From contig NC_053140.1 of assembly GCF_016808335.1 (NCBI RefSeq), forward strand, positions 30,913,586 through 30,977,585: 64,000 nt of DNA. Direction: 5' to 3'. The position numbers were made by a program, and so were the translations under genes. Under the pieces are notes generated by a model. That model was not told where the DNA came from, searched no databases, and saw only the letters and a list, made by a program, of their open reading frames with translations. This stretch comes from Panicum virgatum (lineage: Eukaryota; Streptophyta; Magnoliopsida; Poales; Poaceae). Positions within the stretch are counted from its first letter, which is position 1; every line of letters starts with the position of its first letter. Shown here in pieces: positions 24,011-34,934 of the stretch.

Positions 24011-24639
24011 GACTATCCGCGCCGCGTCCACGCTGCAGTGAGGTCATTGCTTACTTTACTTGAAGCATTTGAAACAATTAGTCGCGACATTGTGTGGTTA
24101 ACTAGAGCAAATGATTTAGAAGATAGCATCTTTTATGAATGCATCTCCGCTGATCTTAGCTACCACAATTTAAATAATTGCCAATAATAGTGGAATGGAT
24201 AGCCTGGGAGGAGTTTGAAACAAGGAGCGGATCAATTCGGCGTTGTTCGCTAAAGGTTAATGTGCTGTGTTTGTTCAGATTTGCCCCGCCCTGGCGCCCC
24301 GCCGCGACGCTCCACCGCTCCACCGACGCTTTGTTTTCCCACTGTGGCTCAACATCCCATAGGTGAGCCAGTGCATTGATGTTTTTTTTGCATGGTTAGA
24401 AAACTTCAATTTCGAGGGGAGAGGTGGTACTAGAATTTTCAATTGACACCATTCAGTATCTGTTTTGGCAGGAGAGGCTATTGTGCACACCGTCCTCGAG
24501 CCGTCCGCACCGACACGCGCGACATCTCCTAGGCCACCGTCGAGCCCTAGGTGAGGACGATGCAAACAACACTTCATTCCGTTTCATGTTCGTATAGGAG
24601 TAACCGAGTTAGGCGTCACCCGTTCGAAGTGCAAGTGCT

Positions 24640-25807
24640 GCAACCATCAAGACCTTGGATATTCAAGAGTGGCGTGCTATCATGCTATATGTGTTGACCA
24701 ATCTTTTCGAAGTTTTGCCCTACGTAGAGTAAGTTCTCAGCATTCATTTAGTTCTCAAGTCATTTCCCTTTTCTGCATCCAACCCTATCATTCGTCTTTT
24801 GATTAGAGAATTTCATATGCAATTCTGGCGTCGATCAAGGGCGCCTAGCCTCCATGAAACTGAGACCCTACTTAGACAGGGCGCGGGAAATGGAAGTCCT
24901 GATTTCATTTCTTGGTTCAAACAAAAGGTAATGTCCAATTATGCTCGTTTGTAGTATATGACATTACAAGTTGTTCGTACGTGCGAATAATATGACGAAC
25001 TTGCAGGCACAAAATGATGCGTCGATGAGTGTCGAGTTGCGGCAGGTTGCCAATGGTTGTGCCTATAGGGTCAAGTCATTTGGAGCTTATGACGTGAATG
25101 GATATCGATTTCATACAACAAAGCACGAGCAGATTCGGCCCAATCGAAGAACAACAAATACCGGAGTTTTCACGCCAGGAGATGATGGGCTCGAGTACTA
25201 CGGAACACTTGAAGAAATATACGAACTGCCGTTTCATGGGTCCGTACCTCTAAAACCTATCATATTCAAATGTCATTGGTTTGATCCTCAAGCTGTGAGA
25301 CGTACCCCGAATATTGGGCTAGTCGAAATTCAGCGGTCATCCGTGTACCCAGGAGACGATGTGTATGTTGTAGCTCAACAGGTGACACAAGTTTATTATC
25401 TGTCATACCCGTGCCAAACCGACAATCGTCTCAAGGGTTGGGATGTTGTGTATAAGGTGTCCCCTCACGGTAAACTATCTGTCCCGAACAATGAAGATTA
25501 CAATATAGACCCAAACACATATACAGGAGAGTTCTTTCAAGAAGATGGGCTACAAGGGAGTTTCCAAATAGATTTAACCGAAGCAATCAGAATGGAAGTA
25601 GACAATGAAAGTTTTGTTCACGAGGATGCCGGGGATGAGGTTCATAATGCGAAGGACTTGGAATTACTTGAGCGATTACGTTTAGCCAATGACAGTGATG
25701 ATGAAAGCGTTCCTCCTTTGGAGCACGCCGTTGATGATATCGACGGACGTGATAGCGATGATGAGACTTACGATCCAGCTAATCCCGATCTTGAAGAGTA
25801 TTTCTAA
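24640..25807 (+). pseudogene. TNP2-type CACTA transposase, C-terminal remnant
   Basis: Three coding segments are seen. Segment 1 (about 24640-24728) has LDIQEWRAIMLYVLTNL, the start of the DUF4218 region, and ends at a GTAAGT donor. Segment 2 (24807-24927) has QFWRRSRAPSLHETETLLRQ. Segment 3 (25007-25807) follows an intron with GT at 24928 and AG at 25006. It carries the DUF4216 domain (VKSFGAYDVNGYRF, NTGVFTPGDDGLEYYG, VYKVSPHGKLSVPN) and an acidic C-terminus. The DDE catalytic transposase domain and most of DUF4218 are absent, so it cannot encode an active transposase. Confidence 0.88.
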
Positions 25808-26002
25808 TACATGTAAGATCCATATTTGCAACAATTATATCAATTTTTCACTTGTTCTAATTATATTTGTTCTTTACTACTTGCAACAATTAATTTGTAA
25901 TACATGTTCGGATTATGTTTATTTTGTACTACTTGCATTAATTAATTTCTAAATATTGTTCTGATTGGTTTGCCCCTTTTAATTTTAGGTGATAGATCAA
26001 AG

Positions 26003-28342
26003 ATGGTGGGGCGCGGCAGAGGTATGATGCAATCGTTGGAGGCTGTGCTGCGCAAAGTTGCTGGGAGAGGTGAGTCCTCCTAGATGGCTGGAGGGAGGAC
26101 GAGGAGGAGGAGGGTGAGGCAAGTTCGTCAGTGCCTCCACTAGATGAGGACGCCGGCACGTCACAGATGACGAGGAGCGGCAGGAGTAGCAGGAGGACGA
26201 GGGGGCCTCGCGCGAGGTCACCCTCCCCTGAGGACGAGGAGGACCAGGAGGAGGAAGACCAGGAGCAGGACCAGGAGGAGGACCAGCAGCAGCAGGAGCA
26301 GGACCAGGAGGAGGAGGAGGCCTCTAGTGAGGAGGACGACAACCAGGGAGGGGTGGCAGGAGACATACCTGCCGTCTGGATGCGAGGCCCCGCTCGTCTC
26401 CCGAACCGACCTATACCGCTCGAGCAACGGCCGATTATTCAGCCGGACGGTAAAAGGTAAGTAACTTTAGCCTATTTCATTATGTTTCGTACTTATATAT
26501 TTCAATTCCAATTTTATACAAATATTTTTGGCAGGAATTTTGTAATCGTCGTTCCAGGTGTTCACAAACGCATCCCCAATGGCATTCTGGGCCTGCTTTG
26601 CAAGGACCACTACCCTGGATGCATCGAGATTGATGGCCGTCTTCAGCCGACGTCGGCTTGGGAGCACTACATCCAAGCCATCGATAGACCGGATCGGGAA
26701 GGCAGGTGCTTTGCGAGCAAAGCAGAGCGGGTGTTGCAGGAACTGTGGGTATGTCGTGTATGCGCTATAATTGTCAATACATCTCATTAATTGGACTTTC
26801 TTGATATAATGGCTTCGTTCATCATCATGTGCAGGATTTCTACAGGTGCGAGGAGGGAATGATGACCGTGGCACGTGAGGTGGCAAACATGGCCTGTCAC
26901 AAGCTGGTGGCGGATATGCTCTACGAGGCGCGCATCCAGGCCAACTGTGATTACAAACATCGCATCGAAAACATGAAGACCAACAAAGGGGCTGTGCGAA
27001 ACCTCAAGCTAACTCGGGAACAATACATGAGGGTAAATATACAATATTATTAATATTGACTTTTACTAAAATGAAGTACGCCACAGTTGATCTTCTTATA
27101 TGTCATGTATGACCTGCAGGTGATTCCTTGGTGGTTAGCCGGGAATGAACAGTGCTGGGACATGATAATCGACAGGTGGTATGCGGAAGGTTGGGTGGAG
27201 ATGCACGAGTCTTGCCGGCAGCGGCGTTTGATGATGCCAGGTGCACCGCACCATCAGGGCAATAGTCACCTATGACAGTACGCGGCCAGATGGGTAAGTG
27301 AATTCATTTCTTCATTTTAACGCTCAACCGTACACAATTTGTAATCATCTTTCTTTTTTTACAGTCGGCCTCACATGGAGGCGAGCCTTGCCCCCCGATC
27401 AAGGCATGGGCTTTGATCCACAAAGGGAAGGCGACATCGGATGTCAACTACAACCCGGCGGACCCCCCAGAAGGGTACAGCCACGCGACTGTCCACAGTT
27501 GCCTCAGTGAGTACAACTCAATGGCAACGGAGGTGCATGGGCCGGACTTTGATCCGAGCACGGAGCCCATTGATGGAGAAGTCGTGATGAGGGTGGGAGG
27601 AGGGAAGAAGCATGGCCAGTACTGGATTGGAGACAGCTTGATTGACACCGCCAGTACTCCTACTCTCGCGCAGATTCGAGCCAGGAGCACCAGCTCTAGC
27701 CCGGCCATACGCCCACGTCAGAGCACTACGGAGATTCAGATGGAGGCACTGAAGGTTATTTCTGTTACAACAAATGTTTATTAATTTTGACATATGTTTC
27801 TTGGTACTCTAACCATGCAATCTAATTTTGTAGGCCCAGATGCAACGGGACTTTGAAGCACAGCTCCTAGCACAGCAGCAGGCGTGGGCAGCACAGCAGC
27901 AGGCGTGGGCGGCCGAGCGGGAGAGGATGCAGCAAGACCTTCGGCAGACACAGGAAGCCTCCCAGCAGAATCAGATGCAGCTGGCCCTAGCTTTTCAGTT
28001 CATGCAGACTCTGGGCTCGCAAATGGGTCTTTCGCCACCGCAATTCACTCAGACTAATATCCCTGCGCGTGCAGCTACCCCTACTCCTGTGAGCGATTTC
28101 ACAACCTTCTAATTTCATTTATCGTTATTTGACTAATAGACAACTCTATCATGACTTAGAAACAATGCTTTAGAAACAAAGACTTCAAATTAATGACTTT
28201 GAATTTGCAGCCTCAATCGGCGGCATCAAATGATGGGCCAACAGAAATGTCCCCTTCGCCGATGCCTCAGAATGTGTGGCCGCCTCCTCATTGGGTGACA
28301 TACATGCAGCAGTTCCAGCACCCGCCGCCGCCGCCGCCGTAG
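26003..28342 (+). pseudogene. Second CACTA gene, plant transposase (En/Spm, Transposase_24-like)
   Basis: Seven exons can be placed with GT-AG introns: about 26003-26456, 26535-26748, 26835-27032, 27120-27293, 27365-27754, 27834-28088 and 28211-28342. All junctions from exon 1 to exon 7 keep phase. Exon 1 encodes an acidic Glu, Asp and Gln-rich region. Exons 2-5 encode the conserved part (VPGVHKRIPNGILGLLCK, then MPGAPHHQGNS, then KAWALIHKGKA). Exons 6-7 encode a Gln-rich coiled-coil tail. There are two defects. The ATG at 26003 is out of frame with the rest of exon 1 (a shift or an uncertain start), and a TGA lies in frame at 27273-27275 in exon 4. The family is thought to bind subterminal repeats; this copy is probably inactive. 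Confidence 0.85.
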
Positions 28343-28637
28343 TCGTGAGTTGTGGTTGTATGGACATGCACTGTATAGACTATTGTTTGAACTTGTGCTT
28401 GTATGGACATGTATGAACTACCAGTGCTTGATGGACTTGTATCGACTACATTTGGGTTTGTATGCATTGCGATATTTGCATTTGAACTTCTATGGATTGA
28501 ATGTGATGCAAATTGTGATATATGAAATGATCGTGACATTTGATGCAATATATATGAATTGCCTGTGATGTTAATTTGATTGGAATCTGAAATATTTGTG
28601 ATTAAACAAATAAAAATGAATCTGAAAATTAATTTTG

Positions 28638-29045
28638 TCGTGTGCCACGGTAAGACACATGGCAAATCTGTCATTCTTTGCCGTGTGCCTATCCACGTGG
28701 CACACGGCAAAGGTGGAATTATTTGTCGTGTGCCTGGTCAGGGCACACGACAAAGGTGGAATTGTTTGTCGTGTGCCAAGCCGTTACGGCACACGGCAAA
28801 CATGTTGTGCCACATGGCGTTGGACACTGCACTTTATTTTGCCGTCAGCCTAATATTACACACGGCAAAGTATTTGCCGTGTGCCCGAGATATAGCACAT
28901 GGCAAACTGGCTCTTTGCCGGCCGTTGTTTGCCGTGAGCTGTTTGCCATGTGTTACTTGGCACACAGCAAAGTCAGCTTTACACTCGGCAAACACTTTGC
29001 CGAGTATAAAGCTGCCTTTGCCGTGTGCCCTTGGCATACGGCAAA
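28638..29045. repeat. 3' subterminal repeats of the CACTA element
   Basis: There are more than ten TTTGCCGTGTG-like or TTTGTCGTGTG-like words and their reverse complements, many as inverted pairs a few bases apart. They mirror the 5' array. Confidence 0.88.
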
Positions 29046-29067
29046 TAGGTACAGTCCCATAGTGATC

Positions 29068-30155
29068 ACTCCCCTCGTCGGAGGCATCAGTTTTGGAAGC
29101 TCGTGCCATGTCAATCTTTGGCGGTTGCTAGCTAGGTGGAGATCTAATTGTGGATTCAGGGTTGGTGTCTGCAGCGTCGTAAGGTGGCCAAGAAGAGAGT
29201 GTTGATGCGGTGATTGGAGGGCTTTGCTTCTGCGTGGTAGTGGACGGCAGCAGTTTTGGGAGGACCGTGCGCTAGTTGCGCTCACGAAGTTGGCATCGAG
29301 GCCGGTGTGGGAGGTGGTGGCCAGCAGTTTCGCATTGTCGAGGTGACCTATGTGGGTTGACAACGAGTGGTCCCGCTTAGTTGGGTTGTTCCAGCGCAAG
29401 GACGCTTTCTGACTGGCCGATGGAGGACGTGGGTGGCACTTCTACTTGGTTGAGGCACCTTGGTTGTTGGTTCCTACGTTGTGCTCACTTGGGTCCCGTT
29501 GGACAGGGTCGGTTGGGTTAGTGCCAGAGGCAGCTGCTCTCGCTTTTGGTTTGATAGCTTGCAGCGGACTTCGGCGGCTAGCCCTGATTGGCAGCGGCTA
29601 GTCTGATGTGGGACAACGCCTTTTAGGCAGCGCAAGCGGATCTAATTGTGAGAGAGCTACATGACTTGTGGCGGACTACGGCGAGTTGGCTCACTTGGCA
29701 GTGGGCTTCCTTGGTGTGGGACATCGTCGGCAATGATGGAGCTAGTGGTGACAACGGTGCTTTCGTCCTTATGTCTTTCGTCTAGGGGGTTGGCGGTGCA
29801 ATGTAGTCAGGGGCGGATCTAAGGGGGTGCAGGGGGCTCAAGCCCCCTATCCCCCGGAATCCATTGGAGCCCCCCTTTGGTTCTTGAGCACCATGAAAGA
29901 GAGGAGAAAAAGAGATGAGCCCCCCCCCCCCCACCCCTGATTTCGTAGCTAGCTCTGCCCCTGAATGTAGTGACCCGTTGGTGGTGGTTTGGTGGAGGTG
30001 TTTTGAGTTGAGTTCGGTTTTTTTTTTGGGTCTTGCATGGCTCGTGTCGATGTCCCATTCCGACCGGCCGGAGTTATATGTGTTTATTTTTCCCAGTCTG
30101 GGCTGCATCTTATTTTTAATATAATCGACAATCTCCTGCTTGATTCGTTTTTTTA
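29068..30155 (+). other. LINE-type 3' untranslated sequence, right part
   Basis: This continues the sequence interrupted by the CACTA element. It ends with TTAATATAATCGACAATC, then CTCCTGCTTGATTCG and a T run, which resembles the 3' end of grass L1-type LINEs. There is no open frame with known domains. A MITE at 29808-29963 interrupts it. The link to a specific LINE family is an inference from the tail. Confidence 0.55.
29808..29963. mobile_element. hAT-type MITE, 156 bp
   Basis: The left end is CAGGGGCGGATCTA and the right end in reverse complement is CAGGGGCAGAGCTA. It is flanked by the identical octamer AATGTAGT at 29800-29807 and 29964-29971, the 8 bp duplication typical of hAT. It has no coding capacity. 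Confidence 0.93.
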
Positions 30156-30903
30156 GTCAGAAATATGGAAACAAATAAACAATGGTGCTGGCCACAACAC
30201 GCAGTCATGTAAGCATGTGCTTGTGCCGAGCGACAACGACGCGATATCCACTGCTTGGCCTGCTGCAGTTGTTCCACAATCTAAAGCCCAAGACGACAAG
30301 ATTCAGAGAAGCGTGTAGCATTGTACTAGCTGGCAGACCAATAGAAATGAGCCCCAGGGCGGGGCAATGCTCACGTTGGCCGAGACGTAGCTCCGCAAGT
30401 GGAGACGGTATCCTCTGACCTCGAAGTGAGGTGACATCAATCACTGACGTGTGGGTCATATGTGATATGTCACCTAACTTCGACGTCAGTCCCGCAAGTG
30501 GCCATAACTTATATATCTATACAAATTCGCATGGGATCGGAATGCTTTCTTCCCGGTGGCCCGGGGGGGGGGGGGGGGGGGTTCAATTTGCTGATCAAGA
30601 CATTTTGAAGTTCTGTAAGAGAGGATTTGGGGTGGGACCTCAGTTTCCAAGTCAGTCAACCGACGTGTAGTGTGGGTAGCTGGACTTAAACGGTTGTTGC
30701 GAACTACATATGGTCCAAGCTTGCGCTCGGACCATGACCATTCCAGCGCTCATAAATTGATCGGACCTGACCTGACGAAGTCGGTTCCACTTCCCAACAG
30801 TCAAGACTTCACAGCCTCTCGCCTCGCCCTTGCTTTTTTCTCAGCTTCTGGTGGAAAAAATCCGTCCCCCCACCCCTCGCCGCCCTCCGAACTCCTCCAA
30901 GCT
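30156..30903 (+). promoter_or_regulatory. Upstream region of the LRR gene
   Basis: This is single-copy-looking sequence between the LINE tail and the receptor-like protein start. It contains a run of 19 G at 30563-30581. No convincing TATA box was found at a defined distance from the ATG. The LRR reading frame is open back to 30670, but that part is Ser- and Pro-rich with no signal peptide and is more likely leader. Confidence 0.4.
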
Positions 30904-33501
30904 ATGGTGAATCACGTCCAACTCCACAGCCCCCTGCTACTCTCCTGCATCTGCATCTCTCTCCTACTCTGTGCCGCGGTCCCGGCGGTTGCTGCTGGCG
31001 GTGGCGGACAGCGCGAGGCGGGAGCGCTGCTGAAATGGAAAGCGACCTTGGCCGCCGGTGCCGACCGGTACCTTAGCTCGTGGTCCTCGGCGTCCGACGC
31101 CACCAGCCCATGCAACTGGGAGTTCATCGCCTGCAACTCCGCCGGCGACGTGACGGAGCTCCGCATTAGCGGCGTGAGTCTCAACGGGAGCCTCGCCGGC
31201 CTGGACTTGTCGGCTTTCACGCGTCTGGAGACCCTTACCCTGGTGCAGAATGACCTGTATGGTACCATTCCGGAGGCGATCGGCAACCTGACGAGCTTGG
31301 TTTCATTGGTGATCCAGCACAACCAGGGTCTCAAAGGGCCGATTCCACGCAGCATAGGACAGCTGAAGCAGCTCGCCTCGCTGAAGCTGCAGACTCTGGG
31401 GCTCGATGGTGCCATCCCCAGCGAGATTGGTAACCTGACAGGCTTGAAAGAAGTGTACCTCGACGGCAACACTCTGACGGGCTCAATCCCACCTGCAGTT
31501 GGGAAGCTCCAGAGGCTCACCTCGCTTTATCTGAATTTGAACAGTTTGGCAGGGACCGTCCCAGCAGAGATCGGCAACATCACGGAGCTGCGGATCATGA
31601 ACTTGGCGGGCAACCGTTTGGAAGGCGAGCTGGGAGGCTATCTCGCTCAGCTTCGGAAACTGTCAGCGTTGCTCGTGGCAAACAATCAACTAGGAGGCGA
31701 CATCACCCCATGTCTCAGCAACAGGAGCAGCCTGATTGAGGTCGACATTGCCGGCAACGATTTCTCCAAGATATCTGCGCAGGCCATCTGCACAGGAGGA
31801 ACACTGCTACATTTCTTGGCCAACAGCAATCGGCTTTCGAACCTACGTGATCTCAACTTTCAGAACTGCACGTCCTTGAGGTACATTGATTTGGCAGCAA
31901 ACGGTATTCTCGCAGGCACTGAGGAGTGGCTTGGTACGCTCCCTAAAAGTCTTGAACATATATATTTTGCCCAAAATCAACTGTACGGGACACTTCCACT
32001 ACAGTTGGGCGAGTTTGGGAAACTCTCAGCTCTCGGACTAGCTGAAAACAGAATTTCTGGTCAGATACCTCAGGTTCTTGGAAATATGACTAGCTTGACG
32101 AATCTCAACCTGGGGCATAATATACTCTCAGGTGCGATCCCTCCAGAACTTGGGTCACTGTATCAAATTCTTCAGCTAAATTTGAGTTTCAATCATTTGT
32201 CAGGTCCATTGCCTCTAACTTTAAGGAACCTTTCCAAACTTTTCTCACTTGACTTGTCAAATTGTAGCCTAACTGGACAAACATATGACTTTCTTACTAC
32301 TAACCAGTCCACTTTTTCGTTCCCCGAAATTGAGATCCTTGCCCTTTCCTCTAACGACATTACCAGCGCCATGCCGACATTACTTTGTAATGCTAACTTC
32401 CTAAAGATCCTGGACCTGTCAAATAATGCCTTACATGGAGATCTCCCAAATTGTTTGTGGGACTTGCCGTCTTTACTATTCATGGATCTGTCCAGCAATT
32501 CTTTCAGCAGTGTAGCTACGTCCTCCAGGTCATCTAGCACCACGCTTCAATCTCTACACCTAGCCAACAACCATTTCGAAGGTAATGTTCCCTCTATCAT
32601 TAAAAATTGTTACAAGCTCATAACCCTGGATCTTGGAGGCAACAATTTCACGGGCGAAATACCTGGTTGGATGGCCGAAAGCATGCCACAACTCAGATTT
32701 CTTCGCTTGTCATCAAACATGTTCAGTGGAAATATACCCCAGCAGATTTTTCAGTTTACCCAACTTCAACTATTAGACTTGTCACACAACAAGCTCATTG
32801 GTCCCATACCTGCTGACTTTGCAAATTTTACTAGCATGACACGACAACAGGAACATGGGGAGATCGTATATTTCTTTGCGTACTCCGAGCAACTTCAGCT
32901 AGTCTGGAAGAATGAGAATTATGTGTACAGCAAGACGATAACATTCATTATGGGTATTGACTTGTTGTGTAATTTGCTTTCGCAAACGATTCCTGAAGGG
33001 CTCACAAACCTCCGTGGACTCAGGTACTTAAACTTGTCAAGAAATCACCTTTCAGGTGATATCCCCAAAGACATTGGAAACTTGGCGCTGCTAGAATCGC
33101 TGGACTTGTCATGGAATCAGCTGGAAGGGGAGATTCCTCCAGGCTTTGCAGATTTGAAAGCTCTAAGCACTCTGAACCTTTCAAACAATGGTCTGTCAGG
33201 AAGGATACCGGCAGGTAGTCAGCTGCAGACACTAGTTGATCCATCAATCTACGGCAACAACCTGGGGCTATGTGGTTTTCCTTTGAAAGAATGTGCAAAT
33301 GCTGCTACGCGCAGTAATGAAAAAAGCCAGGATGATGACAGAGAGGAGCTGTGGTTATATTGCTTTGTGGTTGCTGGATTTATCTTTGGATTTTGGCTCT
33401 CCTGGTGTCTTATTTGCAACAGAACATGGAGGTATGCACTCTATCACTACGTCAACAACGTGCTACAGAAGGTTGCAAAGGAGGTTCAATGTTATTTCTG
33501 A
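30904..33501 (+). CDS. LRR receptor-like protein (RLP), no kinase
   Basis: This is an uninterrupted single-exon frame of 865 residues. The ATG at 30904 was chosen because a hydrophobic signal peptide follows directly (LLLSCICISLLLCAAV, residues about 11-26). An LRR N-terminal cap (ALLKWKATL, with CNWEFIAC) is next, then more than twenty plant-type LRRs with the N-L-x-G-x-I-P signature. A non-LRR island around TFIMGIDLLCNLL, a C-terminal cap (LGLCGFPLKEC), a membrane span (residues about 816-838) and a 27-residue basic tail complete it. It should sit in the plasma membrane with the LRRs outside and would need a partner kinase to signal. Known members act in immunity or development. The ligand is unknown. 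An AATAAA at 33572 may serve polyadenylation. This is the only intact-looking host gene here. Confidence 0.93.
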   Translation: MVNHVQLHSPLLLSCICISLLLCAAVPAVAAGGGGQREAGALLKWKATLAAGADRYLSSWSSASDATSPCNWEFIACNSAGDVTELRISGVSLNGSLAGLDLSAFTRLETLTLVQNDLYGTIPEAIGNLTSLVSLVIQHNQGLKGPIPRSIGQLKQLASLKLQTLGLDGAIPSEIGNLTGLKEVYLDGNTLTGSIPPAVGKLQRLTSLYLNLNSLAGTVPAEIGNITELRIMNLAGNRLEGELGGYLAQLRKLSALLVANNQLGGDITPCLSNRSSLIEVDIAGNDFSKISAQAICTGGTLLHFLANSNRLSNLRDLNFQNCTSLRYIDLAANGILAGTEEWLGTLPKSLEHIYFAQNQLYGTLPLQLGEFGKLSALGLAENRISGQIPQVLGNMTSLTNLNLGHNILSGAIPPELGSLYQILQLNLSFNHLSGPLPLTLRNLSKLFSLDLSNCSLTGQTYDFLTTNQSTFSFPEIEILALSSNDITSAMPTLLCNANFLKILDLSNNALHGDLPNCLWDLPSLLFMDLSSNSFSSVATSSRSSSTTLQSLHLANNHFEGNVPSIIKNCYKLITLDLGGNNFTGEIPGWMAESMPQLRFLRLSSNMFSGNIPQQIFQFTQLQLLDLSHNKLIGPIPADFANFTSMTRQQEHGEIVYFFAYSEQLQLVWKNENYVYSKTITFIMGIDLLCNLLSQTIPEGLTNLRGLRYLNLSRNHLSGDIPKDIGNLALLESLDLSWNQLEGEIPPGFADLKALSTLNLSNNGLSGRIPAGSQLQTLVDPSIYGNNLGLCGFPLKECANAATRSNEKSQDDDREELWLYCFVVAGFIFGFWLSWCLICNRTWRYALYHYVNNVLQKVAKEVQCYF

Positions 33502-33571
33502 AGCAAAAGTTGTAGCACACAATCCAATTTCCGTTTATGCCTATGATATTTCTCCTATAGTGTTTGTAATC

Positions 33572-33577
33572 AATAAA
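33572..33577 (+). terminator. Putative polyadenylation signal of the LRR gene
   Basis: AATAAA lies 70 bases after the stop codon at 33499-33501, preceded by a TTTGTAAT-rich stretch. Position fits a plant 3' end; no transcript evidence is available. Confidence 0.45.
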
Positions 33578-33619
33578 GTGCTAATACATCGGCCCCAGTT
33601 AGTATGGTATTTCAAAATA

Positions 33620-34640
33620 AGTACTAGGTCAATGCCCATGCGTTGCAACGGGAAAAAGTAATGTCACAATAACATATGTATGAACGTGTGTTGTATTGTT
33701 ACCCGGCACTTGAGACTTTCTTTGAATGTATATTTCTTTAACTTGGCAACATTATGGGCTTCTATCTTGTCAGGCATGTAATAGTGAAGTACTTACTCCT
33801 CACTATGGGCCCAAGTGTATCTTTCAAATTCTTTGATCTGCTCATTTTGTGACAGTTGTGTGAGAAATGGAGAAGAAAACAGTATGCTGGAATAACAGGG
33901 CATATATTTTATATTTCCTGCGAACAAGCAATGAATTGAAAATTTTCAATGCTACCTTTTGGTTATTGCTGCTTAATCATTTACAATGTTAAATAGATAT
34001 TCATCAAATGAGAAGTAGGATAGTGAGGAACCAAACCTAAAGGGTCAATGCACCAGAGGTACTCCAACTGGAAATCTCCAATAAGGCCGCCTTCCTCCCC
34101 AAGTATGAGGTGGTCTTTGAAGTTCTTAATGACAACTTCAAAAATGGCTGATTCACTCAACTTGTCTGTGCTGAACAAAGTATAGAGCAACAGATTGAAA
34201 CACTATGTTGTTTCACTTTACTGCATGAAAAAGAGGCACTAATATATCATTCCTGCTATCTTATAGCAAATAAAACTAAGAACTGGTGCACAACGTCAAT
34301 ATCAGCGAGAAGCATTCTTACTATGTCACCAGGTCTGCAACACCTTTATACTGGATATTGCGTGGCTTATTAACAGCTTCCATTATAACCTGAAATCGAT
34401 AGGAGATGATGAAAAAACTTGAAATTTTGTCTCCATCAACAGTAAACCTAAAAGAAAAAGCACATGCTTCATGCCTTCTAAAAATTGTGTAATCATTCAG
34501 AGCTTGAAGCATTTAAACTTTAAAGCACTAGGATATCCAACTATTAATATTTGTTTGGTATATCAAAACTGTGGCTTATTAACAACTATTAATTGTGTAC
34601 CCGGACAAGGAAAACCTCGGGGACAAGAAAAACCTCGCGC
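33620..34640. other. AT-rich intergenic stretch
   Basis: No gene or mobile element was recognised with confidence. The word ATGCCCATGCGTTGCAACGG at 33632-33651 resembles a sequence common in grass repeats, but I cannot assign it to a family. Confidence 0.4.
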
Positions 34641-34659
34641 CATTTCTGAATATCTTCTA

Positions 34660-34925
34660 TGGGATGGTGCTCCGCCAAGGAGTACTCTACCTTGTGGCCT
34701 GCATGCTCGACATCTTCTCGTTCATCCCTCAGAAAGCCAGTCGTTTAGGTTGTGCGGGATGTGAGTAGTTCATGTGGGAGTTTATCTTTCGGGTTGTGTT
34801 CAGCTGGTTTGCCAGCTTGTGTCCATCTAGAATCCGTTCCATTTGGGTTGTAACCGAACACTGTACCAATTTCTTCTTCGTCTTAATACAATGATACGCT
34901 GCGCGCGTATTCGAGAAAAAAGAAA
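34660..34925 (+). mobile_element. 5'-truncated LINE tail
   Basis: The segment ends with CTTAATACAATGATACGC, then GCGTATTCGAGAAAAAA, a typical grass L1-type LINE 3' end with a short poly(A). Upstream sequence is non-coding. The 5' limit is uncertain. Confidence 0.6.
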
Positions 34926-34934
34926 GCCCTTGCC

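Larger units (their letters stand above)
21915..29064 (+). mobile_element. CACTA (En/Spm-type) DNA transposon, 7150 bp
   Basis: The left terminus is CACTACGGGAAACAG. The right terminus reads CACTATGGGACTGTACC in reverse complement. The flanks are ATC at 21912-21914 and ATC at 29065-29067, the 3 bp duplication expected for this superfamily. Both ends carry many copies of TTTGCCGTGTG in both orientations. It contains a TNP2 remnant (about 24640-25807) and a second gene (26003-28342). The catalytic TNP2 core is missing, so it is probably non-autonomous. The exact duplication and recognisable ends suggest a fairly recent insertion. Confidence 0.92.

Noticed and set aside
23204..24187. ORFs up to 180 codons in the CACTA 5' region
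   Set aside because: They cross subterminal repeats and CGCC-repeat DNA; no conserved domain.
25938..26427. Ser- and Leu-rich minus-strand ORFs opposite CACTA exon 1
   Set aside because: They are the antisense of the acidic Glu- and Gln-rich exon.
28834..29109. Short ORFs across the CACTA 3' end
   Set aside because: They are translations of the subterminal repeat words in several frames.
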